Translations under genes and position numbers: made by a program
Assembly: GCF_964275005.1 (NCBI RefSeq)
Contig: NC_092705.1
Location: 13,796,385 to 13,860,384, forward strand
DNA: 64,000 bases
Direction of reading: 5' to 3'
Source of the DNA: Diadema setosum
Taxonomy: Eukaryota > Echinodermata > Echinoidea > Diadematoida > Diadematidae
Notes under the pieces: model-generated
Told to the model about the DNA's origin: nothing
What the model saw: only the letters and a program-made list of their open reading frames with translations
Database searches by the model: none
Shown here: positions 32,608 through 44,600 of the stretch, piece after piece
Position numbering within the stretch: position 1 is the first letter of the stretch
Layout: each line of letters starts with the position of its first letter

Positions 32608-35600
32608 CTACAAGAGGAACAAACGTGGAAGAGGACTTTCAAACATGATCCTTGCATCCTAGACGGCTGTCCAGCAAGATGTCTACCAACAATGACCATC
32701 TTCCCTGATGGGTTCAAGGGTGATGCAGTGGTAACAACAGTGGCAAGATTTTCCGGATAAGAAGCAGTGATCACAAGGAAAAGAAATTCCGGGAAATAAA
32801 ACCATATTATCATTACTGTCACGACTGTTGTTATAATTTTATTTTGTTTCTTTATCCATACTTATTATGATGTGGCACTGGAAAGTGAAATAGAAGGTGC
32901 ACGTCACGAGCTCAACACCCACGAGTCAAACAGCAAAAATGCTAGACACGAAGTGAACAATGTCCACGATTTCGACATCAACTTAAATACTCCTATGAGC
33001 TATACGGTCTACGTACGATCTAGACACTATAAGGCAACTAGGGCCCATGAGCTCGACACTACGCAAAAAGTTCGACATTACATGACGGGGCTTCATGAAT
33101 GTAGTATCGTACTCATGGGCCTTTTATTAACAATTTTTCTTAGTGTTCAGCTCGTGGGCAGGACTTATTTGCATAGTGTCTATTTCTCGGGCCTGTTTCA
33201 CTAGAGCTGGTCATGGGTCTGTTTTACTTGGTGTCTAGTTCATGGACTGTATGACTCGTGGATGTATGACTCATGGCCCTTTTCCCATATCTAGCTCGTT
33301 GGCCGTATGACTTATGGGTGTCAAGTTCGTGGGGTGACCCCAATTACCAAAAGGATCTGATCCATTCAGATTATGGTAATGTGATAAGTTCATTATTCGG
33401 CAGGAGCTGCTGGAAAAAAACAAAAAACAAAAACAAAAACAAAAAAAACCTCTTGTCATCTGCCTCATTTTTGATTTATCTGGATAGTCGATCTACAGGT
33501 CGTGACTTGAAGATGAACGATCTTTATCGAGTATGTGAATAGATAAACAGATATGCTACGGATCCTATTTTACTAATTCACAGATTGCCCATGGTTTTTT
33601 TTTTTTTAATTATTATTATTATGGCTACTACTGAGACACCGAATAATCCGTGTTTATCAACGTCGATAAAGGACAATCCTACTATGTCAATGATTGCAAT
33701 AATTAATGTCATAGACCTAACAGTGCAATGTAGAAGCATATTGACAAATGACTTTAAAGTCAGTTGGGAAGGGGAAGTGAAGGTCAAGGACAAGACATAC
33801 TCAAGTACCGCCGTTTGTCATCTTCGTCAAGCTGGTGGAAGACATTCCAGAATCTTCTGATCACTGGATGTTGCACGTGATATGGAAGCTCGTATTGGGT
33901 GCTCTGCATGGCATTGAACAGGTGGGTGAGAATTAAGAACGTTAAACACCAGCAAGCACATTGATTAATTAATCAATCAATTGAGTAATCAATTGATTAC
34001 TCGATTAATCAGTGTGTTTTGTCTATTCATTTATTCATTTTGTTCATTTTTCTTTTCACATATTCATTAAAGTGAAAACATAGTTTCCGTAAGGGTTTGA
34101 GAACCCGTCTGGCACCATTTCATATTTGCTTGCAATATATCGAAAGAATCTACCCAGAAACTTACCTAGTTGACGCGATATGCCGTGATGATAAGTTGTT
34201 TTGGAGTATTTCGAGATCAAAAATAAGAGTCGGTATACCGACTTTTATTCCAGAAGGATCCAGACTAACTCGGTCTCAGGGAAAACTCGGCCCTATTTCA
34301 GACCATCTACCGGCAGTTCGTGATTGCATATTCTATACCTAGGTGATGAATATGCAACCAAAGACGCTTAACTAATAAGACACGAAAGTGCGCGCTAATC
34401 CTGTACAAAACAAATGGACAGCGCGCGGTCCTCAAGCGTATACGCACATCAACTGAGACGCGCTGCCTTGACGCTTGATAAACAGCAGCAGCAGCGGCTT
34501 CAGGAACAGCGCGTCTCAGGTGATGTGTGTATTTGCCTGAGACGCGCTGTCTTTGAAGATGTTGTTGTTGTTTATCAAGCGTCTTTGATTGTGAGTATAC
34601 AAATGATGCACAGGATAGAGTGCGTTAGTGGAGATGTAGCGTACTCGAGGGTATTTACAATTGTGAAACATGCAAGAGGCGAAGCCGAGTGCATGTTGCA
34701 CTACATTGTAAATACCCGAGAGTGAGCTGCATCTCCACTAACGCCACGAAATAATCCTGTGCATCATTTGTTTTATAAAATGGGTCGAAAACTAACGGCC
34801 TTTTTCACGTACCTTTGTGGATCAAGATGTCCGAAGATGTTCGTCCCTTTCGTCGCACTCGGAAATCCCGCACATTAAGTACTGTACGTATAAAAGTATA
34901 CGTACGCCACACATATATTATGCACAAGAAAGGCCGGCCGGCCGGCAGCCCGAACTAGAAGTTGTTTACAGGATTGACAGCGCGTGGATACGAGCCACCG
35001 CGCACACAGACGACCGGCAATAGGATTTAACACGCAGTGCAATGGGACTAAAATAACCAAGGCACACGTGACTCATTTCAGCGCTTCCTATTGGCTACAT
35101 TCTTGAACTCATTTTATAAATCATGTTATTGCCAAATTTTTACCTCCACGAAACAATCCTTATTAATTTAAAATCTCGTTCTTCAGAATAATCCCCTCAA
35201 TCGAAAAAAAGCTACGACTATAATCTTTAAATCTTTTTACGATAATAAAAATACCACTACCTTTTGAAATGAATGATGTTCCTAGGTGTACTGAGTTTGT
35301 ACTTAGCTCTCTTTTGTATCGTCATGTAGGGTAGCCATTTTGTGTCCATTTTTATCGCGCGCCTTCGTATCTTGTTATCTACTATCTTTGATAGGCGACA
35401 TAGGCGCGCCAGAGGTTCTTTGATGCGCGCGTTGTATCAACTCGGACCCAAAGAGGTTCAGAGCCTCTTTGCTCGGACCATAACTGCGACTAGCCAGAAG
35501 GCTCTGGCCATAGAACGCGAAGCGCTACAGGCCGCTCCCACAGTACAATCCAGAAGGACAACTCGGCCCCGCCGTCAAAGCGAGGCCGAGTTGTCCCCGA

Positions 35601-38600
35601 GTCCGAGTTTAGCCTGACCCCGATCGGGTAAGTTCTGAGACTGCGAACCTTGTTGGTTAATATTTCGCATTTTAGTCGTTACCAATCGAATATCTGCTTA
35701 TTACAGCGTTATTCCACACATTTCTTAGGCATGCGTGCTCATTTGGGAGCGAAATTTGACACATTTTGCAGGCGTACCAGAACTATGTTTTGGCTTGAAT
35801 TCACTTATGTATTTTGCTTTCTACGGTAGTTCATTTATTCCTTATCTATTTGTGTATTCATTTTCTCTGGATACACCCTTTCGGGTATATCAAAATTCGA
35901 AGAACACCATGATGCACAAAATTACAGAAAATATAGAAAAGGTACAAAGGTTGGCAGAACACATACAGCAAGGAAAACTCGAATCGCAAAATATTAAATG
36001 ACAAATTTCAGTAAGATGGTAAAAGGACGTCACAAACAAATCTAATCATTTCAATAAGGCTTGGACAAAAACTACCATCACTATCTTCATGTCAATCTGT
36101 TATTATTTATCATAAGTTTCCTAAATTCCATTCGATTTTGATCAAATTTTCGTGAGATTTCAATGTTTGAAATGCAATTAAACTGACAGGTATCCCATCA
36201 GCACTCTCATGCCTTGTATATCGTATGTGATTTATTCTGTCTTTCTGTCTACGGCTGAAGTAAATACACATTGGTACTCTGAAAACGTTACAAACGACTC
36301 GGCTGCTACAGTATCTGTACATCACCGACAAATTTCTTATCAGCATTATCAGTATAAGGTGCTTATGCATGCATAAAAGCATCTACTTTTAGTGGTACTA
36401 TTTGTAATATGATGATTCAGTATTTTTTTTTTTTATGTGCCACATGCCTTCATGGCCTATATTAGTCCATGGGCCAAGACCCGAAAAATTGGTTATTGGT
36501 ACCACCTGAGGTGGCAAAACCTTTTTGGTGTCATTTTGTTTGTCGGGCATAGATACCTAAATGCTTATCAAGCTATGATAGCATTTCCAAATGAGTAGCT
36601 TAGTCATAATAAATGAATTTTAACCAATTTGGTCTCGTTTTTATATCCCTATACTTCTGAATCGAACCTAACCGCTATACAAAGAAGAGCACTGTCTTCT
36701 GTATGTCCACTGTGATGTCCACAGGTGTTCTCTTGTAAACGCGGTGCGCTTAGTCTTTATTCAAGGCAGCGAAGGGAATATCCAAAGGGTTATGATGTCC
36801 ACAGCTGTCACGCGGTGCGCTTGTCTTTATCTAGAACAATGTACCGTTATCATATCTAAAGTTCCTAATAAAAGGGATTATCTATACTGTGTTTTATACT
36901 ACCCTCTCAACAAATATATCAGTTTTGAACAAAAATCACTCTGTTCATTTACCATACTATTTATTGTAATGTATTTTAGTGCACCGGTACATTGTTTTTG
37001 CATTATCTTTCATTGTTGGATGGAAATAAAGCGACATTGGCGTGGTATTAACGTTTTCAGCGTAGCGTTTTCACCAGAAAATGATAAATAATTGAAAAAT
37101 ACGGTAAAATTCACGAGGAATTGCTTTTTTGTTGTTGTTGTTTCAGATGATGCGATATACACTGTATCATAAGCTTTGGATATTCCCTTCGCCGTCTTGA
37201 ATAAAGACTAAGCGCTGTGGACATCATAACCTTTGGAAATTCCCTTCGCTGCCTTGAATAAAGACTAAGTGCACCGCATTTACAACAGAACACCTGTGAA
37301 CATACAAAAGACAGTACTCTTCTTTGTATAGCAGTTAGTCTCGATTCAGAAGTATAGGGATATAAAAACGAGACCAGATTGGTTAAAAATTCATTTATTA
37401 TGACTAAGCTACTCATTTTGGAAATGCTATCATAGCTTGATAAACATATCTATGCCCGACAAACAAAATGACACCAAAAAGGTTTTGCCACCTCAGGTGG
37501 TACCAATATCTGGCCTGGCCCATGGACTATATATGGACAATATTCTGTCAACTTTAAAACAAACAGACAGCATAATCCATTATTGTAATTTGCAGAAGTG
37601 ACATTTCGATTTTTAATGTTATTTTTTCTTTCATTCTATAAACTGTATATGCATAATGTGCATGATATGATAACAATGATTTAAATAAAGATAATGACAA
37701 TGATATCGGGTATACGTTAACGCTTTTCACTATTGAATGTCACTATTCAAACACGATCATGAGACAAGTATGATTTAGGCGTTTCTTAGATGCGTTTGTT
37801 AAAGAGGAAATCTACCCCTGAAAATAAATAATAATAATTTCTCCTTTACGGAAATTCTTCATTGTTTTACATTTTCCAGTGATTCCCAATCGAATTTTTC
37901 CCCAAGAATGACGTCCCGGAACTCGTCTGGTTGGAACATCGAAAGTATCGGCGGTCTTTCGATCATGTCGAACCCTTGGCAGAAGGCATCGAATTGATCC
38001 ACGGCGAGGTAGAACATGGCCTTTTGCTGGATGTACTCCTCTCTGTACGACAGATATCACAGAGACATTATTAAATGACAAACTAAACAAAAAATACTTT
38101 GGAGCTCTATAGTCGTGCGCATGGCAGATTGTCGTTACAGCGCTTCCCTGCGCATGAAAGATTGTCGTCAGGCTGTGGGAGAGCCATAGTGTTAACTAGG
38201 CAATGAAATACGGCATGTTATTTGCATAATCTACACAGCTGCGTGCAGTCACCACCTGTTCGAAGCACCTCATCAATTCTCTCTTCCGTTTCTCTTGTTC
38301 AGCGTGTATGCATTCTCTATCTTTCCCCTCCCTCCCTCTCCCCCCCCCCTTCTCTCTCATTTCTCTCTCTCTCTCTCTCTTTCTTCCTTTCCCTTTCTTC
38401 CACTAATTCTGTTTTTGTCCCATTCCGTTCGATTGTATCTCCTTAGTTTAGTTATGCCATGTTGTTGTGCATATGTGTAATGTATTTGTAATTGTATGTG
38501 TATTTTTGGAAGAAATTCTTGAGTGGTCCACAATCTACAAGCACTGCTTTTTAGTGGACCTCTCAGTTCTCTTTTTTTTTTTCTCCTCAAAATATAACTT

Positions 38601-41600
38601 TGTATTTTCCCGTATGTATACATGATTCATCTCTATTAGTTTGTTGGATATCGTTAATCCTTCGCACTTTGTACTGTATACATGCTTATGATGGATTTTC
38701 TAATTTACCTCGTGTTATGTTTTGTTGGAAAGAAAATGAGAATGAAATAAATGAATTGAATTGAATTGAATTGAACAACATTCTGCCATGCGCACGACGA
38801 TATACAGTGCGTATATTAAAAAAAAAAAACGCAACAAGATTTAATTTCCAATTTGTGAAGATTGTGTTAATTTCACACCAAAGTGAGATGTCTCCTCTTT
38901 CCAATGATATATTCTTACACGGTCATGGATGGCTGAGTAATCATTCTTTTTGGACAATGGGTCAAATTGGACTTGGGACCAAGTTTCAATTAGAAAGACC
39001 AGCATAAAGCCTTTTCAATTCTCTCTTTTCTTTTTTCTTTGTTCTTGAATGTTCAGACAGGTGAGACATACGATCTGGATGCTCCATTTTTGCTCCTAGG
39101 GCCCTTCTTCGTTGAAAACAACATGAACGGAAATGGATACTTACAATTTTTAAATGAACATGTGATTCTTGAATTAATGGAAACTTTTCCTGTGCAACAA
39201 AGGGGTGTGTTCAGACGCCTATGGTGGGCACAGGATGGCGCACCAGCCCATCGACTAGTTGCAGTAAGAAACAGAATGGCTGAGGTATTTGGAAATCGGG
39301 TGATTGCCTTGTATCATGATGTGGAGTGGCCACCACGATCTCCGTGTGGTGACTTTTTTTCTTTGGGGTTATCTCAAGAGCAAAGTGTTCATTACCCCTC
39401 CACCTGACATTGCAACTCTGAGACAAAGAATCACTGATGAGTTTGAAGCTCTACGCCACCAAGCCACAGTGATTCGCAGGGCTGTGCTTGAGATGGAGAA
39501 AAGAGCTAATCTCTGTGTGGAAAGGAATGGTGGCCATGTTGAGGGGCATGGGATGTAATGTTAAAAAGAGATATATCCGAAAGAAGACAATGGTAAGTTG
39601 CGATTATCAATTTTATTATTTCATTTGTTAAGTTAATTTCTAATAAGGTGTATTGATTCTTGCAGTGTCTAAACTTGGTCCCAAGTCCAATTTGACCCAT
39701 TGTCCAAAAAGAATGATTACTCAGCCATCCATGGCCGTGTATGAATAAATAAGATATCATTGGAAAGAGGAGATATGTGGCTTTAAGATGTTGCTACTCA
39801 CTTTGGTGTAAAGTTAACACAATCTTCACAAATTCGAAATCAAATCTTGTTGCGTTTTTTTATACGCACTGTACATGTGTGTGTGCGTTTGCGTGCATGT
39901 ATGTGTGTGTGTTTTTGTGCTCTTGCATGCATAAAAATGTTAACACTTGAGCTTAAACTTGAACTACAGTGACTCTTCTCTAAGGGGAGTAGCGATTAAC
40001 AAAATGATACGTTACCGCCCCAAAAGTTGAATTAAACAAAAATGTCGTTAAAAAGGTCGTAAGCAAGTCTTGAGAATGTCCATGCATCATCAGTGGACGC
40101 CCACTTACTGGAGAGTTTTCGAAGAATATCAACTTTCATTGTTAATTCACCTCATACCACCTTACATCTATCGGTCTTACGTTTTTGTTACACTGTATGT
40201 TTGTAGTCATCTCTGTCATGCATATTGACCATTTTGTTGGCTGACATTGTGATCCAACGTGATTTTTTAAAATCTATTTCCGCTATTATTTGCATATGCA
40301 ATTAACGTAGCCACAGTTAAAACTATGGCAGCGTCCTTACAAGTTGTCAGGAGTTACAGGGGTGTCGTGACCACCGGGTTTGATATCCGCGAAACTGAGC
40401 GCCATGGCCTCTAGGTCATCAGCCGAGTACTTCCGGAGGTCACGAAGTTGTTTCAGAAGGTGTGCATCCAACCCGGAAAGGTCCTCGAAACACAGCGATC
40501 TTCGAGATGACGTCAGATACAGAAGGAAAAAATATCAGGTATCTTTAAAGGTAGGGAATCCCATTTGCATGCCTTAAATGAAGAGTTGTATAAATACAGT
40601 GGTATGTTGAAGAGAGTATCATTTTAGAAACTCCCATAAAGTATTGAAAGTGGAAGGTAACATTAGTACATTTTTATTGACCGTTAGATTTTGAATTAAA
40701 TTTTTCTCGGGGCTCACCGTAAATTCCAGTACATTACTAGGCTACCTTTGCAGACCAATGCACTTCATGTGTGTCCATCATGTATATTTTGTGAAGAAAG
40801 TTCATCAAAACTTACAAACATTTCTATATATTATACATTCTTGCCACACACTCTATATGTTATTACATCAGCTCTTATACTTTTAGATTTGTGTTTATAG
40901 ATAAAAGATACAGAAGACTGCAACAAAAAGCCTTAAGTGTGGCTGACACACAAAACTACTGAGTAGTTGAGTTTTGTGCATTATTCAAATTGTAGATAAC
41001 TGTTGACTTCCAAATTTCTCAGCAGTGGCCTAAACAAATCCCCTGAGGTTCATATTTAATGTTTTTCTGCATTTTGGGAGGTCTGTAAAAGGTATCCCCT
41101 ACCTTTAACATGATTCTGACTCCAACCTTTAGTTAACGTGCAAAGTGGCGTGATGTACAGTGCATCCTGTGATATGAATTAGACCCCGTTTACAGTGCGA
41201 TGCTCGGCCGCGGCCGAGCCCGCCTTCATTTCAGTGTAAACGCGCAAAAGGCCAAATGCGGGGCCAAAATTGGCCGCGCATTTGGCCACGCTCTGGAGTT
41301 GAAATCGGCCGCGGCCGAGCCCGGCCTTTTCTCAGTGTAAACGCAAACTGGGCCAAATGCGCGGCTACATAATAACTTATGGAAAACTTTAGCCACATTT
41401 GTTTCATTAATTGAGGCAGTGCGATCTGTGTGCACTCGCCGACAGCCTAGTCGTGAATGCACCCAGACGTGCATTGTGCAGAGAGCCTGGGTTAGTCCAA
41501 ACAGTCAAATGGGGGTAATCAGTGCGAACAGAGGGACACGTAATTTGTAAAATCCGTCGCGTTGTACATGTGCTGATCCGCGATCTCGTGCATACATTTT

Positions 41601-44600
41601 ATATACTGTACGTGTTACTAGTTCTTTGAGCTTTTCCACCTCCCTGCTTTGAGCTTGTTATTACATGTATATTCCAAAATACACATCATCATCAGGCCAA
41701 TGGGGTGTTGCAAGAAAGTTGCAATCAATTGCAAATAATTGCTAATTTTGAAACAACCATTCTGATTGGCTCAGGGTCTGCCCTACTAAGAAGACATGCA
41801 TGCAACAATTATTTTGATTGGCCAGTGACAATCAGCTGCAAGTTGCAATTGATTGCAACTTTCTTGCAACACCCCCAGAGGGAGTCAACCCAGCACGAGC
41901 TGCTGCTTGTCCGCAGATGAACGTGACACAAAAATCCCTTAGTAACAATGGCAGAGTCCATATGCATGTCGTGTACACACATGACAAGCAAGTACGCTGA
42001 GAGACAATTTCACGAAGCTCAATTACATGAAAATTTAGGTAAAATACATCGATGTCACAACTTCCAAAGTGAATCAATGGAGTCAGAAATCTTCTGACTC
42101 ACCATCAACGCCATGCATTTCCAGTTAAAAAGTCAGATGAAATTCCATAAATCTAGGATAAATCGACGGCAAAGCCAACTCCGAAGTACCGTGTAGACAT
42201 CGGACTCGTCGCACATTCACGTGTGCGTTCATCCCTAAGTCTTTGGAATTGCTACACAGAGGATCGGCCACGTACGTGCAGAGATTACCCAGGTTTTAGT
42301 CAGAAATGAGAAACTTTCTTTGATTTGACAGCAAAATGGCCCCAAGTTCCTATACACCAATCAAAACAACTTTTACACCATTCGAAAGCTTGCTCATTAT
42401 ACAATATTTTGGCGCGCGAGGGTAATCGACAGAACAAAGAACCAGCTTTTGAGGCGTGTTTTCCATTGCGCAATATCAGCTGAAAGACGGTGATTTCTGC
42501 TGAATCGCCATAGGCTTGGGCAGTTTTTGGAGATTTGAAGTGTAACTTTAATAAAAAAAAAATAGCCTAATTTCCCGAATCTCAATCATTTTGAGAATAT
42601 ATTCATTAAAAAGCTTAAAGTCTAAACTTTAATTTGCAGGGCGAGGTTTTTTGACACACCATCGCATTTTTTCTGTACACGAGTTTCTTTGCATATACAG
42701 GGGTACTTTGTGCGATTTTTTACGTGTTATACGGCTTTCGTGCGGGCGGCGGGATCAAAGTTAATGAAACACACTTTCCGTATGTACTAGTCTGGCTTCC
42801 AAACCCTCTGCCCGTAATTTTTCGCTCTTCAGGATATTGACCCCCTCGACGTCGAAAACTAGTATAGTTTAAGGTGGTTTTGTCCTGCAAAGTATATTTC
42901 CTTCGGCAAAGGCCTTTGCCCGAGCGGCGACTTCGTCGCCACGGAATCCAGTTGGCAAAGGGTCTGAAAACCAGACTATACCAAATTGCGTTTGTTTACA
43001 AGCAGAGCGCCACTACGACAAAATATAGAAAGGTTTGAATTGTTGCGCGCATAAAAGTCCTGTGGTACTCCTGTGGTAATTACCACAGGACGGTACCACA
43101 GGACAGTACCACAGGACAGTACCACAGGAAAGTACCACAGGACAGTACCACAGGAATTGTCCTGTGGTATTTTGGGACGTACCACAGGACAGTACCATAG
43201 GAATTCCTGTGGTATTTTGGGACGTACCACAGGGCTGTACCACAGGAAAGTACCTCAGGACCGGTACCACAGAACAGTACCACAGGAATTCCTGTGGTAT
43301 TTTGCAAAGTACCACAGGTCGATCATTACCACAGGGCAGTACCACACAGCATTACCGTGGTACCACAGGAGAGTACCACACAGGATAGATCGAAAAAAAA
43401 AATCTGGGAGAATTTTAGCCACATATCAAGGAATATTCCTGATAGGTGAGTGATGGATTTCAGGACAAACATGGCCCTACTTAATAACCTGTCCTACTCC
43501 TAACATGTAACCCCAAACGAGAGTCTAATGGCCAAGTGCCATTCTAGTCCTATAATAGATCTATATAGTCATATCCTATTCCTAGGTAGCCATCGACCGT
43601 ATCAGTACATATATATATGGCCGTCTATCCGTAAAGCATTAAGGCATGGTTACTAACTAGATTATACCTTATTATCAAGATATGAAATTACACTTTCATA
43701 ACAATATCTATGATACTGGGAATAACATAACATAATTAGACAATCTTTCATAAAGTACAAAGTAAGTCCCATCATTAATACTTTGACTTTTTAAGTCATT
43801 TATGTATTTTCTAAAAGCTAGAGTGCTTTTTATGAATATTCATGAGCTATGTAAAAATTTGTACCACAGGAGTACCACAGGAGTACCACAGGAGTACCAT
43901 AGGAGTACCACAGAAGTCCTTATGAAATTTCTCATGCTTTATATCAGCACTTTCACTAAATACACTGTAGGTAATACTGTAGGAGTATTGGACAGGTTAA
44001 GTAATGGCAAATCAATTGCTATAATTCACAGCATAACTCATCTATCAATTAATTGAGGAATATCAATATGTGCTTTTTTGTTTATATTTTTGTTATAAAT
44101 TTCAGTTGATTCTGCCTTACAATTTTCCTGTGTGGTACTCCTGTGTGGTACTGCTGTTTGATGTTCTCCTGATGTGATAGTCCTCTGGTATAAAATGTTA
44201 AGAAAAAAAAAGAATATCCTGTGGCATTTTTCTCTGGTACTTCCTATTGTATATGTGTGGTATTGTGTGGTATTGCTATGGGGCATGATCGACTGTGTGA
44301 TATTACGCATTTAATTTGCTGTGTGGTACTTCTGTGTGGAACAGTACCATATTATGATCTTCCTGTGGGATTTTGGGACACATACCACAGGAATATCACA
44401 TGATTAGTTCCTGTGGTACTGTCCTGTGGTAATGTCCCAAAATACCACAGGACAGTTCCTGTGGTAATGTCCTGTGGTAATGTCCTGTGGTACTGTCCTG
44501 TGGTACGTCCCAAAATACCACAGGACAGTTGCTGTGGTACTCTCCTGTGGTATACATCGAAAATTACCAAAAGAATTCCTGTCGTACTGTCCTGTGGTAC

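Noticed and set aside
32442-32822. 126-codon minus-strand frame
   Set aside because: It is out of frame with the HECT C-lobe coded by the same DNA at 32363-32607.
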